A DNA stretch of 64,000 nt from Kosakonia sacchari SP1 (GCF_000300455.3 NZ_CP007215.2:1860001-1924000), one strand, 5' to 3'; shown: positions 1-10,961, numbered from the stretch's first letter. The notes: generated by a model not told the origin, from the letters alone. Translations and numbers: made by a program.

Positions 1-661
1 ACGGCAGGCAGATATTGAACTCACCCGTCAGGTTGCCGATTTCAACATGGAACGGCGTATTCACAACAATGTCGTTTGGCGATGTCGTGATGTTGGTGAA
101 TTTTACCTGCATCTCCGAACGCACATATTCCACGTCCAGCGGGTGAATCGCCTTCCATGCATCGCTGTAGGCTTCAAGCGCCAGCTTCAGCATGCGGTTG
201 ATAACGCGCTGTTCAGTGTGCGTAAATTCACGGCCTTCCACTTTCGTTGGAAAACGCCCGTCGCCACCGAACAAGTTATCCACGGCGATAAACACCAGGC
301 TTGGCGAGAAAACAAACAGGCCGGTGCCGCGCAGTGGTTTCAGGTGGATCAAGTTAAGGTTGGTCGGAACGGGTAAGTTACGCGCAAACTCGTGATAGGG
401 TTGAATGCGGATCGCGCCGACGGTGATATCCGGGCTACGACGCAGCAAGTTAAACAACCCCATACGGAACTGACGCGCAAAACGCTCGTTGATGATCTCC
501 AGCGCTTGCAGACGCTCACGCACCACGCGGCGCTGGGTATTGGGGTCATAGGGGCGAATATCGCTATCGCCGCCCATACCCGGTTGCGGATCATCACTCT
601 TATCGCTGTCTCCGTTGAGCAGCGCGTCGATTTCGGCCTGAGAAAGAATGCTATCGCCCAT
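1..661 (-). CDS. fliM: Flagellar motor switch protein FliM (C-terminus cut by window edge)
   Basis: FliM is the C-ring protein that binds phospho-CheY and switches rotor direction. Reading back from the ATG at 661, about 220 of the usual ~334 residues are present. The N-terminus starts MGDSILSQAEIDALL, the conserved CheY-binding segment, followed by the middle domain. The gene runs off the left edge, so the FliN-binding C-terminal domain is not seen. The start lies 4 bases after the fliL stop, the tight spacing expected in the fliLMNOPQR operon. Confidence 0.96.
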   Translation of the reverse strand, partial: MGDSILSQAEIDALLNGDSDKSDDPQPGMGGDSDIRPYDPNTQRRVVRERLQALEIINERFARQFRMGLFNLLRRSPDITVGAIRIQPYHEFARNLPVPTNLNLIHLKPLRGTGLFVFSPSLVFIAVDNLFGGDGRFPTKVEGREFTHTEQRVINRMLKLALEAYSDAWKAIHPLDVEYVRSEMQVKFTNITTSPNDIVVNTPFHVEIGNLTGEFNICLP

Positions 662-665
662 GTCT

Positions 666-1133
666 TTACCGCAAAATGAAAGCTGTATAAAGAACGTCAG
701 TGACTTCCTGCTTCGGCTGTCCTGGCACTAATGGCGTTGCGATCGTCTCTTTAATCGCGGTAGCAAGGTTCTGCTTGCCTTCGTTGGTTGCAAGCTGTGC
801 TGCGTCCTGACGTGAGAACAACATCAACAAGCGACTGCGTACTTCCGGCAGATATTCGCTAAGTCTGGCGCGCGTAGCGTCATCTTTCAGACGCAGTGTG
901 ATACCGACATACAACACACGGTCAGCATCGCCCAGATTTACAGTGAAGGTGTCGAGAGCGAAGAAAACCGGCGCAGGCGGAGGAGGCGCTTCCACTTTTG
1001 CGTTAGCCGCAGGTTTCTGTTGCATACGCCAGTAACTATAGCCAGCGGTGGCGCAAGCTGCGAGTGTGATTAACACCAGCAGCGGGATCCAGATAGAGCG
1101 CTTACGTTTTTTGTTAATAGCGGAGTCAGTCAT
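666..1133 (-). CDS. fliL: Flagellar basal body-associated protein FliL
   Basis: FliL is an inner-membrane protein that sits around the stator and supports motor torque, especially in swarming. The 155 residues match the family length (~154). A basic cytoplasmic N-terminus (KKRKR) precedes one membrane segment at about residues 15-35. A Pro/Ala-rich linker follows, then the periplasmic FliL domain ending in the typical LYTAFILR. It is the first gene of the fliL-fliM unit and lies 103 bases after fliK. Confidence 0.96.
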   Translation of the reverse strand: MTDSAINKKRKRSIWIPLLVLITLAACATAGYSYWRMQQKPAANAKVEAPPPPAPVFFALDTFTVNLGDADRVLYVGITLRLKDDATRARLSEYLPEVRSRLLMLFSRQDAAQLATNEGKQNLATAIKETIATPLVPGQPKQEVTDVLYTAFILR

Positions 1134-1236
1134 CTGTTACGGGCTTCCTGTTAATACTGCTTATGAGCTGATTATCCCGTGTCCTGCTCCCGTCAAAGGG
1201 TGGAAAAGACGGGGATAATCATGCTACCTCTGGCGT

Positions 1237-2511
1237 TTAGGCAAAGATGTCGACTGCGCCGTTGCCACGAGCCGCAGATTGCAGGCTCGCCGGGGCGACT
1301 AACGCGTCGCCATCATCCGTGCCAAACAGATCGCCTGCGCCCGAACGTGAAGCCTGTTGCTGCTGTTGAGAGGCCTGCTGTTGCTGCTGCTGACCGGCAA
1401 AAGACTCGCTGCTGATATTGCTCTGACCCAACTGAATACCGTTTTCTGCAAGCGAGGTACGCAGCATCGGCAGCGCCGCTTCCAGTGCCTGACGTACATG
1501 GCTGTGCGCTGACACCATCTGCAACTGCGCCTGGTTATCTTCGAGCTTAATAGAAATCTGAACCTGACCCAGATCTTCCGGATGCAGACGCAGCTCCGCG
1601 CTCTGCTGGCCCTGACGGGTAAAGAGCGTGACATGCTGGCTGATATTCTGCTGCCACTCATGGCTGCCCAGCGGGGCGCTGATCACCGGTGCGGCGACAG
1701 GCGTGCTGGCCTGCGCAGCGCTGGCGGTGGTAGTCACCGGCGCGATGCTGGCAGTGGTATTGGTGGTTTGCAGCGCATTGTCATTATCCTTCTTCACCGC
1801 CGCAGAAGAGGAGGCGAGCACCGCCGTCTGCTGGGCATCATCCGCTACATGGAACGGCGTGGTACCGGCAGCGCTATCATTTTTCGCACTGCCGTGCGGT
1901 AAATCGGTATCTGCCGTCAGCGAACTGGTATTCAGTGCGCGGTTCGCTGCTTTAGCGACATCAACGCCGCCGGTTGCACTGGCAGGTTGGGCGCTGGTGG
2001 TGTTTAACTGTGCGGCTTGTTGATGCGGCAGCATCGCCATCAGCGCGCTTAAACCTGCCAGCTCTTCATCACTTAAATCGGTTTTGTTTTCGCTGTCACT
2101 GGCTTTGGCCGTTTTGCTTAACGCGGCCAGCACATCGGTTTTCGCTGCAGGCGTCAGGCCAGAAAACAGTTTTTGCACGTCGGCGTCGCTTGCTGCCGAG
2201 GCAATCACATCGCTTTTCGCGCTCTGGCGCGCCAGCAGTTCTGCGAGTTTTTGCGCCGGGGTTTGTGCCTGCGTCTCTTCGCCGGTGGCTGCGGTTGCCG
2301 CCAGGTTGCCTTTCGCCAGCTTGCCGCTCAGGGCCGCTGCTTGTAGATCGGCGAGCGTAATCGGCGCATCGCTCTCCTGTCCCTGGCCGCCGGTCATTGC
2401 ACCCGTCAGCAGAGCGAGGAAATCTTGTGCAGAATCGCCGCCGCTTTTGCCGGCTTGCACACCGGTGGTGGCATCGGATTCTGTCATTAACAGTTTTGAC
2501 AAGTTGATCAT
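1237..2511 (-). CDS. fliK: Flagellar hook-length control protein FliK
   Basis: FliK is secreted during hook assembly, measures hook length and switches the export gate from rod/hook to filament substrates. The 424 residues are slightly longer than Salmonella FliK (~405). The first ~290 residues are low-complexity Ala/Thr/Ser-rich ruler sequence. The conserved FliK C-terminal domain lies at roughly residues 300-375 ([18 protein letters not shown]). A glutamine-rich run follows and then a variable tail. Its ATG overlaps the fliJ stop by 4 bases, so the two are translationally coupled. Confidence 0.93.
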   Translation of the reverse strand: MINLSKLLMTESDATTGVQAGKSGGDSAQDFLALLTGAMTGGQGQESDAPITLADLQAAALSGKLAKGNLAATAATGEETQAQTPAQKLAELLARQSAKSDVIASAASDADVQKLFSGLTPAAKTDVLAALSKTAKASDSENKTDLSDEELAGLSALMAMLPHQQAAQLNTTSAQPASATGGVDVAKAANRALNTSSLTADTDLPHGSAKNDSAAGTTPFHVADDAQQTAVLASSSAAVKKDNDNALQTTNTTASIAPVTTTASAAQASTPVAAPVISAPLGSHEWQQNISQHVTLFTRQGQQSAELRLHPEDLGQVQISIKLEDNQAQLQMVSAHSHVRQALEAALPMLRTSLAENGIQLGQSNISSESFAGQQQQQQASQQQQQASRSGAGDLFGTDDGDALVAPASLQSAARGNGAVDIFA

Positions 2512-2951
2512 TCTATTTTCCTCAGGGACGCGCGCTGTGCAAATTCATCCATTTTTTTCTGATCGAGACGGTTTTCCGCCAGTAACGCCGCGGCGCTTTG
2601 TCGGTCCTGCAAGGTTTGCCAGGCTTGTAAACGTTGTTTCTTTTCACGCCAGCTACCCAGGGCACTATCGACTTTTTCATTCCACTGCGCTAACTGCTGA
2701 CGGTGCTGCTCAATTGCTTTTTCCAGCGTCTGAATAAATTGCTGATAATTCTGCCAGCGTTGGTTATCGATCCCCTGGCTCATGTTGTTATTCAGACTGC
2801 TGCGATACTCATGCTGATATTCAATCAGCATCTTTAATTGCTCTTCCGCTTGCTGGCAGCCGCGGCGCATCTCACCCAGTTTCAGTGCGGCGTCGTCGAC
2901 TTCTTTCTCTGCCAAATCCTTTAGCGTCGTTAATGCGCTGTTTTGCGTCAT
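2508..2951 (-). CDS. fliJ: Flagellar export protein FliJ
   Basis: FliJ is the small coiled-coil stalk of the flagellar type III ATPase; it links FliI to FlhA and helps recycle export chaperones. The 147 residues match the family. The protein is almost wholly charged and helical with heptad-like spacing, and has no membrane segment. It lies between fliI (19 bases upstream) and fliK (4-base overlap), as in E. coli. Confidence 0.95.
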   Translation of the reverse strand: MTQNSALTTLKDLAEKEVDDAALKLGEMRRGCQQAEEQLKMLIEYQHEYRSSLNNNMSQGIDNQRWQNYQQFIQTLEKAIEQHRQQLAQWNEKVDSALGSWREKKQRLQAWQTLQDRQSAAALLAENRLDQKKMDEFAQRASLRKIE

Positions 2952-2970
2952 AAGTCAGCTCTCCACTACC

Positions 2971-4341
2971 TTAGACTGTCGGGAAGATCAGCTCTAATGC
3001 CTGTATTGAATCTTCCCACCCGGCACGTTCAAAAATGCCCTGCTGCAGGAAGGCTTCCAGGTGTGGCCACAATGCAATGGCTTTATCCAGCATTGGGTCG
3101 CTACCGCGCGCATATGCGCCAACGCTGACCAGATCGCGGTTACGTTGGAAGCTCGACAGCAACTGTTTAAAGTTCCGGACTCTGGCGTAATGTTGTTCCG
3201 TAATTAACGCTGTCATCGCACGGCTGATGGAGGCTTCAATGTCAATGGCCGGGTAGTGACCGGCTTCCGCCAGGCGGCGAGACAAGACAATGTGCCCATC
3301 AAGAATGGCTCGTGCGGAGTCAGCGATCGGATCTTGCTGGTCATCCCCTTCGGTCAGAACGGTATAAAACGCGGTGATCGATCCGCCGCCGTGAATACCG
3401 TTCCCCGCGCGTTCCACCAGCGCCGGTAATTTGGCGAAGACAGAAGGGGGATAACCTTTCGTCGCTGGCGGTTCGCCAATTGCCAGCGCGATTTCACGCT
3501 GCGCCATGGCATAACGCGTCAGGGAGTCCATGATCAGAAGCACATGCTGACCGCGGTCGCGGAAATCTTCAGCAATGCGCGTCGCGTACGCAGCGCCCTG
3601 CATACGCAATAAAGGAGAAACATCTGCCGGGGCGGCAATCACCACCGAACGTGCGCGACCTTCCGCGCCAAGGATGTTCTCGATAAAATCTTTTACTTCG
3701 CGGCCACGTTCACCAATCAGCCCGACGACGATAACGTCGGCCTGGGTATAACGAGCCATCATGCCTAACAACACGCTTTTACCGACGCCGGAACCGGCGA
3801 ACAGGCCCATACGCTGACCACGACCGACGGTCAGCAGCGCGTTAATGGCGCGTACGCCGGTATCGAGCACATGCTCAATCGCCGTACGTTGTAAAGGGTT
3901 AAACGGCGGTGTGACCAGCGCCCCGGTTTCACCGGTTTCTGGTGCGGGCAGACCATCGAGCGGCTTGCCGCCGCCATCCAGCACGCGGCCAAGCAGAGCA
4001 GGGCCGAGCGGCAGTTGTTTACCGCTTTGCAAGCCATCACCTAACACGCTGCGGGCATAGACGCGCGCGCCAGGCAAAATACCTTCGACTTCTTCCAGCG
4101 GCATCAAAAACAGGCGCTGGCCGTTGAAGCCAACCACTTCACATTCGACTTCGCGCGTTTCGACACCGTCCTGACGCTCAATAATGCAGGTCGCGCCCAG
4201 CGGCAATTGCAGGCCGGTGGCTTCCAGCACCAGCCCGGTCGCGCGGGTCAGTCGACCATAACGGCGCACAGAGGGCAGCTGCGCCATCTTGACTTCAAAG
4301 TTGTCCAGCGTCGTTAGCCAGCGGGTCAAACGTGCGGTCAT
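2971..4341 (-). CDS. fliI: Flagellum-specific ATPase FliI
   Basis: FliI is the F1-beta-like ATPase of the flagellar export apparatus. From MTARLTRW it has 456 residues; E. coli FliI has 457. The Walker A motif GSGVGKS lies at residues 183-189, followed by GERGREV and a [13 protein letters not shown] Walker B region. An in-frame ATG lies 30 bases upstream, but the start at 4341 matches the known N-terminus and overlaps the fliH stop by one base (TAATG), so I chose it. Confidence 0.97.
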   Translation of the reverse strand: MTARLTRWLTTLDNFEVKMAQLPSVRRYGRLTRATGLVLEATGLQLPLGATCIIERQDGVETREVECEVVGFNGQRLFLMPLEEVEGILPGARVYARSVLGDGLQSGKQLPLGPALLGRVLDGGGKPLDGLPAPETGETGALVTPPFNPLQRTAIEHVLDTGVRAINALLTVGRGQRMGLFAGSGVGKSVLLGMMARYTQADVIVVGLIGERGREVKDFIENILGAEGRARSVVIAAPADVSPLLRMQGAAYATRIAEDFRDRGQHVLLIMDSLTRYAMAQREIALAIGEPPATKGYPPSVFAKLPALVERAGNGIHGGGSITAFYTVLTEGDDQQDPIADSARAILDGHIVLSRRLAEAGHYPAIDIEASISRAMTALITEQHYARVRNFKQLLSSFQRNRDLVSVGAYARGSDPMLDKAIALWPHLEAFLQQGIFERAGWEDSIQALELIFPTV

Positions 4342-5057
4342 TAAACTACTCCCGGCGCCGCCAGACGGCACAGTTCCTGCCAGCGTGTTGCTACGCTGGC
4401 GTCGAGATCGCCTTCATCGGCGGACACTTTGCACCCGCCCGGATGGAGGGTCGGGTCGCCACGCAAACGCCAGCCGTGCAGACTGAGAGTTGCGCCAAGC
4501 ATCTCTTCCACGCGCTGCAAATCGTCCGGATGCACGCGCAATTGCGGTTTCCCGCTGAACAGCGGCTCCTGCTGAATTAAATGCTGGATCTGCTTAATCA
4601 GCGCGCTGTTATCAACAACCGGCACCTGGCCTAACACCTGGCGCGCGGCTTCCAGCGCCATCTGCATCAGACGCGAGGCGATAACGCTGTCCAGCGCATC
4701 CAGTGTGTACTGGAATTCGCTGACCAGCTGCTGCATACGCGCATGGATTGGCGCCTGTTGCTGGCGCGCCTGGTTCAGGCCATCTTCGCGCCCCTGCGCC
4801 AGACCTTCCTGGTAGCCGACGTCGTGTCCCGCTTTGCGGCCTTCCGCCAGACCGGCGTTATACCCGGCGTCGTGCGCCTGCATCTGGATCTGCGCCAGTT
4901 GCTGTTGCAGCTTTTGCTCCTCTGATATCTCGTCTTCTTCGCCGTCCGCTTCATCCGCTGACGAAGACTCTTTCGTCAGCAGGGGAGCGAACTCGGCGGC
5001 CAGCGGGAGGGCCAGATCGTCCGGCTTCCAGACTTTCCACGGCAATTCATTAGACAT
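4341..5057 (-). CDS. fliH: Flagellar assembly protein FliH
   Basis: FliH is the peripheral-stalk homologue that holds the FliI ATPase and docks it on the C-ring. From [14 protein letters not shown] it has 238 residues (E. coli 228). The N-terminal W-x-x-W segment is present. Next come an acidic stretch and a Gln-rich coiled coil with GxxxG repeats ([20 protein letters not shown]), then the FliI-binding C-terminal domain. The chosen ATG overlaps the end of fliG by 8 bases. A start seven codons upstream is possible but lacks family support. Confidence 0.95.
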   Translation of the reverse strand: MSNELPWKVWKPDDLALPLAAEFAPLLTKESSSADEADGEEDEISEEQKLQQQLAQIQMQAHDAGYNAGLAEGRKAGHDVGYQEGLAQGREDGLNQARQQQAPIHARMQQLVSEFQYTLDALDSVIASRLMQMALEAARQVLGQVPVVDNSALIKQIQHLIQQEPLFSGKPQLRVHPDDLQRVEEMLGATLSLHGWRLRGDPTLHPGGCKVSADEGDLDASVATRWQELCRLAAPGVV

Positions 5058-6048
5058 AGGTATCCTCGCCGCTGCCAATTACCATCTCGCCGGTCTCCGC
5101 CAGACGGCGAACGATGAGCAGGATGGCTTTCTGTTCGTTTTCCACCTGAGACAGACGCACCGGCCCACGGTTGGCCAGGTCGTCGCGCAGGATGTCGGCC
5201 GCACGCTGCGACATGTTGCGCAGGAACTTCTCGCGCAACGGTGGCTCGGCGCCTTTGAGGGCAACCAGCAGGGATTCGGAATCCACTTCCTGCAGCAGGC
5301 GCTGGATGCTGCGGTCGTCCACATCCACCAGGTTTTCGAACAGGAACATCTCGTCGATAATTTTTTGCGCCAGCTCGCCGTCGAACTCGCGAACGGCGGT
5401 AATAACAGCTTCTTCCTGCTGCGTTTTCATCAGGTTGATGATTTCCGCTGCGGTTCTCACGCCGCCCATTTTGCTGCGCTTGAGGTTCTGGCCGTCGAGC
5501 AGGTTGTTCAGCACTTCGGTCAGCTCCGCCAGTGCGGCAGGCTGTACGCCGCCGAAGGTGGCAATACGCAGCATCACATCGTGGCGCATACGCTCGTCAA
5601 ACAGCGCAAGGATATCCGCCGCCTGAGAACGTTTGAGGTGCACAAGGATAGTGGCGATGATCTGCGGGTGTTCGTCGCGGATAAGGTCGGCGGCGCTCTG
5701 CGGCTCCATAAAGTTGAGCGTTTCGATGCCGCTGGTGGTATCGCGCGTTTCGAGAATATCTTCCAGCAGGCTGGAGGCACGCTCTTCGCCGAGGGCTTTC
5801 ACCAGCACCGAACGCAGGTAGTCGTTGGCGTTGATGTTCAGCGCCGCGAATTGTTCCGCTTCGTTCTCGAACTCCTGCAACACGTCCATCAGTTGTTTGT
5901 TGGAGATCTGACGTACGCTGGCCATCGCGGTACTCAAGTGCTGGACTTCGCGGGCGGAGAGGTGTTTGAACACCTCAGCCGCGCGATCTTCGCCAATGGT
6001 CATCAGCAGGATGACGCTTTTGTCCGTTCCGGAAAGATTATTGCTCAT
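5050..6048 (-). CDS. fliG: Flagellar motor switch protein FliG
   Basis: FliG is the torque-generating C-ring protein that binds FliF on one side and MotA on the other. At 332 residues it matches the family (331). The start [21 protein letters not shown] is typical. The EHPQ motif of the middle domain is seen near residue 125, and the charged C-terminal torque helix is intact. It overlaps the end of fliF by 11 bases and fliH by 8 bases, so it lies inside the coupled fliFGHIJK operon. Confidence 0.97.
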   Translation of the reverse strand: MSNNLSGTDKSVILLMTIGEDRAAEVFKHLSAREVQHLSTAMASVRQISNKQLMDVLQEFENEAEQFAALNINANDYLRSVLVKALGEERASSLLEDILETRDTTSGIETLNFMEPQSAADLIRDEHPQIIATILVHLKRSQAADILALFDERMRHDVMLRIATFGGVQPAALAELTEVLNNLLDGQNLKRSKMGGVRTAAEIINLMKTQQEEAVITAVREFDGELAQKIIDEMFLFENLVDVDDRSIQRLLQEVDSESLLVALKGAEPPLREKFLRNMSQRAADILRDDLANRGPVRLSQVENEQKAILLIVRRLAETGEMVIGSGEDTYV

Positions 6049-7738
6049 GTTCGTTACTCATCCACTGGCGAATGACCAGCGCCACGACGCGCGGATCGTT
6101 ATCTGACATTTCGCGAATACGCTGGCTCATCACCTCGGCGCTCAGGCGCTGGTTAGAGCGACGCTGCTGGTTCTGTTCGTCTTTGCTGAGGCGAACTTCC
6201 ACCGATTCTTCGATTTCTGCTCTGGCCTGTTGCGCTTCCTGCAGGGCTTTCGCCTCTTCCTGACGGCGTATCAGCTGCGGACGAACCGCTTTACGCCATA
6301 GCAGCCACGCCACGATGAGCACCAGCAACCAGCGGCCTGCGGACATCAGCTGTTCGATAAACGACTGCTGCTGCCAGAACGGGAGCTGACCACCGAGATC
6401 GTCCGTTGCGTTGAACGGGGAGTTGACGACGTTCAGGGTGTCACCGCGTTTCTCGGTGTAACCCATCGCTTCGCGAGTCAAATCTTCAATCTGCTTAATC
6501 TGGTCGGCTGTCAGCGCGGCGGTTTTGCCACCCGGCAGCGAACGATAGTTGACCACCACCGCCACAGAGAGGCGCTCGATGTCGCCGACATTCATTTTGG
6601 TGTGGCGAATCGTACGGTCGACTTCGTAGTTATTGGTTTCGTTATGCGTGGTGTTACGCGGCCCGGTGGTGGTGCTTGCCGTGCTCGTGCCTTGCTGACC
6701 CTGCGCATTTTGATTCTGCTGGCCGTTCTGCTGATTGGCAGGCGGCGTGGTGATCGGCGCGCTATTCGCCGGGGCAGGCTGGTTCGACAACGCACCCGGA
6801 ACGCCGCCAGGATACTGGCCGCCAATCTGCTCGCTGCTGTTTACCTGACGTGAACGCAGCACAGCCTGTGACGGATCGCCGCCGTTTGGTGTGTATTGCT
6901 CTTCGGTCTGCTCTTTATTCGCAAAGTCGAGTTTCGCCGTTACCTGCGCGTGAACGTTGCCGTTACCCACGATAGGCCCAAGGATCGCTTCGATACGACG
7001 CTGGATACGGCCTTCAACGTCGGCGGTGTATTTCAGTTGTGCATCATTCAGGTCACGACCGGCAACGCCGGATTGGGTCAGCAGACGACCGCTCTGATCG
7101 ACAACGGTCACGTTGCCCGGCGGCAAACCTGCCACCGCGCTGGAAACGAGGTGTACCACGGCGCTGATCTGACCGTCATCCAGCGCGCGGCCAGGTTGTA
7201 AATTCACCGTTACGGATGCGGAAGGGGCTTTCTGCTCGCGCACGAACAACGACGGTTTTGGCATCGCGAGATGAACGCGTGCGCCTTTTACCGGGCCGAG
7301 TGCTTCGATGGTGCGCGCCAGTTCGCCTTCCAGCGCACGCTGGTAGTTCACTTGTTCGCTGAACTGGCTGATACCGAATTTTTCCTGATCCAGCAGTTCA
7401 AAGCCCACAGCACCGCCTTTCGGCAGACCCTGCTGAGCCAGTTTCAGGCGCAGCTCCTGGACTTTATCGGCGGGAACTTCAATAGCACCGCTACCGTCAG
7501 CAAAGCGGTAGGGAACGTTCATCTGCGTCAATTGGGTAACGATAGCGCCGCCGTCCTGATCGGACAGGTTGCTATAAAGCGTGCGGTAGTCCGGGCTTTT
7601 TGCCCACAGTACCATCGCAACAACAATGGCAACCGCTGCTGCAGCGGCCACCATTAAAGGAATTTTGGGGTTCGCGCGTAAGCGGTTAAGCCACTCAAGA
7701 GATTTATTCTGCGGTGCAGTTGTTGCAGTCGCACTCAT
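6038..7738 (-). CDS. fliF: Flagellar M-ring protein FliF
   Basis: FliF builds the MS-ring in the inner membrane and is the platform for rotor and export gate. The protein has 566 residues (E. coli 552). It has two membrane segments: about residues 26-46 ([20 protein letters not shown]) and about 458-473 ([12 protein letters not shown]). Between them are the periplasmic ring-building domains and a Gln/Asn/Thr-rich insert near residues 315-365. The C-terminus carries the FliG-binding tail. It is the first gene of the minus-strand operon and is divergent from fliE. Confidence 0.97.
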   Translation of the reverse strand: MSATATTAPQNKSLEWLNRLRANPKIPLMVAAAAAVAIVVAMVLWAKSPDYRTLYSNLSDQDGGAIVTQLTQMNVPYRFADGSGAIEVPADKVQELRLKLAQQGLPKGGAVGFELLDQEKFGISQFSEQVNYQRALEGELARTIEALGPVKGARVHLAMPKPSLFVREQKAPSASVTVNLQPGRALDDGQISAVVHLVSSAVAGLPPGNVTVVDQSGRLLTQSGVAGRDLNDAQLKYTADVEGRIQRRIEAILGPIVGNGNVHAQVTAKLDFANKEQTEEQYTPNGGDPSQAVLRSRQVNSSEQIGGQYPGGVPGALSNQPAPANSAPITTPPANQQNGQQNQNAQGQQGTSTASTTTGPRNTTHNETNNYEVDRTIRHTKMNVGDIERLSVAVVVNYRSLPGGKTAALTADQIKQIEDLTREAMGYTEKRGDTLNVVNSPFNATDDLGGQLPFWQQQSFIEQLMSAGRWLLVLIVAWLLWRKAVRPQLIRRQEEAKALQEAQQARAEIEESVEVRLSKDEQNQQRRSNQRLSAEVMSQRIREMSDNDPRVVALVIRQWMSNEHEQ

Positions 7739-7963
7739 TGCGCACCTCGTAACTCTGGGTGGATGTTGTTATTTGAGTTGAGAAACAAAACAGACTCCCG
7801 GGTCGGCAAACTCGACAAATGTCCATTAACTGGCAGTGTCATTATTTGATGAATCCGAATTTTCTATGCCTCAAATAACCTGGTTTTTTGTCGCTATTTA
7901 CCGCCATTATCCCATTGACAAGCTGTTAACCTTGTCAGGTATCAAACCATCCGGGGATTTACC

Positions 7964-8275
7964 ATGGCTATACAGGGCATTGAAAGCGTCGTCAGTCAGC
8001 TGCAGGCAACTGCCGGGATTGCGCGTAATCAGAGCGTGGAAAGTGAACCGTCTATCAGCTTCGCCGGGCAACTGCATGCTGCGCTGGATCGCATTAGCGA
8101 TACGCAAAACGCAGCGCGTACTCAGGCGGAAAAATTTACACTCGGTGAGCCGGGCGTAGCGCTGAACGACGTAATGACCGATTTGCAGAAATCATCGATT
8201 TCGTTGCAAATGGGCATTCAGGTACGTAACAAACTGGTTTCTGCATATCAGGACATCATGAACATGCAGGTGTAG
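7964..8275 (+). CDS. fliE: Flagellar hook-basal body protein FliE
   Basis: FliE joins the MS-ring/export gate to the proximal rod and is one of the first substrates exported. The 103 residues match E. coli FliE (104). The C-terminal half ([20 protein letters not shown]) is essentially the family consensus. It is a single-gene unit divergent from fliF with a 225-base spacer, where FlhDC-dependent class 2 promoters are expected; I could not assign exact FlhDC boxes. A strong terminator follows. Confidence 0.96.
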   Translation: MAIQGIESVVSQLQATAGIARNQSVESEPSISFAGQLHAALDRISDTQNAARTQAEKFTLGEPGVALNDVMTDLQKSSISLQMGIQVRNKLVSAYQDIMNMQV

Positions 8276-8308
8276 TGAGCCTGACTCACGCATAACCACG
8301 AATAACGG

Positions 8309-8345
8309 GAAGATAACCACCACTCAGGTGGTTATCTTCTCTTCT
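8309..8345 (+). terminator. Rho-independent terminator after fliE
   Basis: A perfect 13-bp stem (8309-8321 with 8327-8339) closes a 5-base loop and is followed by a pyrimidine/T-rich tail. It ends the fliE transcript. Confidence 0.9.
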
Positions 8346-8493
8346 TTTGTGTTTCGCGCGCTTTCCTACCCAATCCTTTTTGCACCCTCCCTACCACTTT
8401 GCGTGGGCACAGACGATCACATCAGTTATCGCCGTTGCGGATAAAGTCATGCTTACCGTTTTCAACTGACGATACCCGAAGGACAGATTACGC

Positions 8494-8886
8494 ATGTTTG
8501 CCCATATGAGAATCGCCCGGCCCGTAACCGACCTTGAACTGACCTGCCGCATGTATTGCGACGCGCTTGAACTGCGCAAGATTGCTGATTTCACCGATCA
8601 CGATGGATTCAGCGGCGTGATGGTGGGGCATCGCTCTGCGCCCTGGCACATTGAATTCACCCTGTGTCATCACCATCCGGTGAAACCTGCCGCGACGGCA
8701 GAGGATTTGCTGGTGCTCTATTACCCGGATGCTGCTGAATGGACTGCGCGCTGTGAGGCCATGCGCAAAGCCGGATTTACAGAGGTTGTTTCGTTTAACC
8801 CTTACTGGGATATTGCAGGCAAGAGCTGGCAGGACAATGACGGCTATCGTGTGGTGTTGCAAAACAGAGCGTGGGTAACTGACTGA
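8494..8886 (+). CDS. VOC (glyoxalase/bleomycin-resistance fold) family protein
   Basis: A 130-residue protein of the vicinal-oxygen-chelate fold, similar in size and pattern to the YycE-like group. It starts MFAHMRIARPVTDLELTCRM, typical of the first beta-alpha-beta repeat. Candidate metal ligands include His48 and Glu50 (WHIEFTLCHHHP), and the C-terminal DNDGYRVVLQN is the usual last strand. The substrate is unknown; detoxification of a small electrophile or metabolite is possible. An in-frame ATG four codons later is an alternative start. It is not a flagellar gene and sits in a variable stretch between fliE and yedF. Confidence 0.8.
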   Translation: MFAHMRIARPVTDLELTCRMYCDALELRKIADFTDHDGFSGVMVGHRSAPWHIEFTLCHHHPVKPAATAEDLLVLYYPDAAEWTARCEAMRKAGFTEVVSFNPYWDIAGKSWQDNDGYRVVLQNRAWVTD

Positions 8887-9071
8887 ATGTGGTGAGTCTT
8901 ATCATAAGCGTGCTTTAAAATGTTCATGAATAAGCAAGCGGGTGAGTCCCGCTTTCGTAAATATTCCTTGTGAAGAAATATCTGATTATTGCGTGCTCTT
9001 TAATACATTGACATAAATATACACTTTGTTTTTTACACTGTAGCGCCTGTAACGCAGCGGTGAGGAATATC

Positions 9072-9968
9072 ATGTATCTGAGCACGGAACAAATTGATAA
9101 TATTCTTTTTGATCTTAATAAGGCAGTTGACGCGCATTATGATTGGTTAATCAATATGTTCGCCTGTGTGGTCAATAATAATATCGATCAGTCGGAAAGC
9201 ATTAACGCGCACGCGCACCATCTGTGCCATTTTGGTCACTGGCTGGATGGACGTCAACCCACGAATTCGGAGGAATCCAGCTGCCTGCAGGCAATTGATG
9301 TGACACACACAAAAATGCATAACTGTGGTCGTGAATTGATGTGGGTGATTAGGGATAAAAAAACAAACACGGATAAGTTTTCAGAATTTAAGCATCGGCT
9401 TGCGTTATTTTCCGCAGCAGTGACCGCCTATAAAACGTATTTATTAAAGATGCGTGGTGGCGTAGATATATTAACCGGCTTGCCTGGCCGCAGGATGCTG
9501 GATGAACGATTTGAACAGCAATTGAAGGAAGTATCAGACCAGAATATTTATATGCTGCTGCTTGATATTGATCGTTTTAAAAATGTGAATGATACCTACG
9601 GGCATCTGGTCGGCGATGGTGTTTTACGTGAGCTGGCGCAGCAACTGCGCGATCGGATCCGTGGGGGCGATACCGCCTACCGCTACGGCGGTGAGGAGTT
9701 CATCATTATTTTACACGCGCCTTCGGACAGAGAGGCGTGTCAGGCCGCGCTGCGCCTGTGTGAATCGGTTGCAGCGACAACCATTCACTGTGACGATAAA
9801 GCGCTTAACATTACGGTGACCATCGGCGTGACTCAGGCATGGGCCGGTGAGTCTATTGGCATTGTCGCAAAAAGAGCCGATGCGGCGATGTATCGGGGAA
9901 AACAGACCGGGCGCAATCGCTGTATGTTTATGGATGAAGGTGGTGAGATTCACCTTATTACCGACTAA
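9072..9968 (+). CDS. dgcZ: Zinc-sensing diguanylate cyclase, DgcZ (YdeH) type
   Basis: This enzyme makes cyclic di-GMP from two GTP; in E. coli DgcZ, zinc bound to an N-terminal CZB domain shuts it off. The 298 residues start at an ATG preceded by GAGGAA; a GTG four codons upstream is less likely. His22, Cys52, His79 and His83 fall exactly where the E. coli DgcZ zinc ligands are. The GGDEF domain has the active signature GGEEF at 206-210. An RGGD at 197-200, five residues before it, fits a product-inhibition I-site. The gene stands alone and probably promotes attachment (poly-GlcNAc in E. coli) against motility. Confidence 0.9.
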   Translation: MYLSTEQIDNILFDLNKAVDAHYDWLINMFACVVNNNIDQSESINAHAHHLCHFGHWLDGRQPTNSEESSCLQAIDVTHTKMHNCGRELMWVIRDKKTNTDKFSEFKHRLALFSAAVTAYKTYLLKMRGGVDILTGLPGRRMLDERFEQQLKEVSDQNIYMLLLDIDRFKNVNDTYGHLVGDGVLRELAQQLRDRIRGGDTAYRYGGEEFIIILHAPSDREACQAALRLCESVAATTIHCDDKALNITVTIGVTQAWAGESIGIVAKRADAAMYRGKQTGRNRCMFMDEGGEIHLITD

Positions 9969-10070
9969 TATTCCGTTATCTCAGGTTTGATTCTTTATAT
10001 TGCATTCAAGGCTACCACAGGGAATTTTTTTTCTGTTGTTACCGCCAGTTGATTTGATTTTAATCATAAT

Positions 10071-10096
10071 AAAAAAGCCCTTTAAGGGCTTTTTTA
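10071..10096. terminator. Bidirectional terminator between dgcZ and the WcbI-like gene
   Basis: An A-run, an AGCCCTT/AAGGGCT-type stem and a T-run form a near-perfect palindrome between convergent genes. It can end transcripts from both sides. Confidence 0.88.
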
Positions 10097-10118
10097 TAGC
10101 AGGGGAATAGCCTGGTAA

Positions 10119-10961
10119 TTATAGGTTCTGGTAGCGGTCTTCCAGGCCAATATAATAAGAGGAATTGACCAGCGCTTGTTTTAGCGCATGCCGATTTTGG
10201 CTGTCAAAAAAGGCATAGTTAATTTTACCGGCCAGCGCAAGGCCTGTTGGTCGCATCATATGATATGCGTTGTCACCTGAGCCAATTTTTGGTGCAACAT
10301 AATTTTTAAGCAGGTCATTGCCCTGCAGATCGAAACTCTCGTTAATACCCAGCGATTTGTGATAAATCACCTGTAATAACAAACTGAGATTATAGTTATC
10401 TGGATGACTTACTGTTGAGTAGCAATCCGGATTAGTGGAAAGGGTACGGAAATACTCTTCTGAATAATCGAAATAAAGCTTGCCTTGTTGAAATAGTGTG
10501 CGGTATTTCAACGCATCTTCTTTGAGCATAGTGGTTTGTTTTTCACTGGAAAAACTCACGGAATGGTACGCTTCCACCACGTTTTGAAAGCTCACATTGG
10601 TGAGATAAAGATGCAGCATGCGGTAATCGACATAGACCATAAAATCAGGGATTTTATCTTTATAGTACCCGAGTTGTGGGGTTGAAATGCGGGATTCCAT
10701 GGTCGGCAGCATGGTGATATCGAAGAATTGACTTAATGCCGCTGTTGAAAACGGTCCCCATTTTTCCGCATGATACTGCATAAAAATGAAATCACACTGT
10801 TCTAATTCGTGATAGAAGTTAATGAAGTCATTATTTTCGTTAAGTTTATAAATAGGCATATTGAAAATGCCGTCGAACTTTCCTTCATGCAGCCCGCTGA
10901 CGTTCATTATCAAATTTCCCAGAACTTCAAGTTGGCAATTACCAATTAATGCTAATTTCAT
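10119..10961 (-). CDS. WcbI-like putative polysaccharide-modifying (acetyltransferase) protein
   Basis: A 280-residue protein starting MKLALIGNCQLEVLGNL. The early GNCQ motif (residues 7-10) is the hallmark of the WcbI family, which binds CoA and is thought to acetylate capsule or other surface glycans. There is no signal peptide or clear membrane segment, so it is probably cytoplasmic. It is more AT-rich than its neighbours, sits alone between dgcZ and yedF, and E. coli K-12 has nothing like it at this position, all signs of acquisition. Whether it acts on the flagellin glycan made about 10 kb away is only a guess. Confidence 0.65.
   Translation of the reverse strand: MKLALIGNCQLEVLGNLIMNVSGLHEGKFDGIFNMPIYKLNENNDFINFYHELEQCDFIFMQYHAEKWGPFSTAALSQFFDITMLPTMESRISTPQLGYYKDKIPDFMVYVDYRMLHLYLTNVSFQNVVEAYHSVSFSSEKQTTMLKEDALKYRTLFQQGKLYFDYSEEYFRTLSTNPDCYSTVSHPDNYNLSLLLQVIYHKSLGINESFDLQGNDLLKNYVAPKIGSGDNAYHMMRPTGLALAGKINYAFFDSQNRHALKQALVNSSYYIGLEDRYQNL

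Noticed and set aside
4834-6075. A 413-residue plus-strand frame opposite fliH/fliG
   Set aside because: It is a shadow of fliG and fliH in a GC-rich operon; its start lies inside fliH and no known domain is seen.
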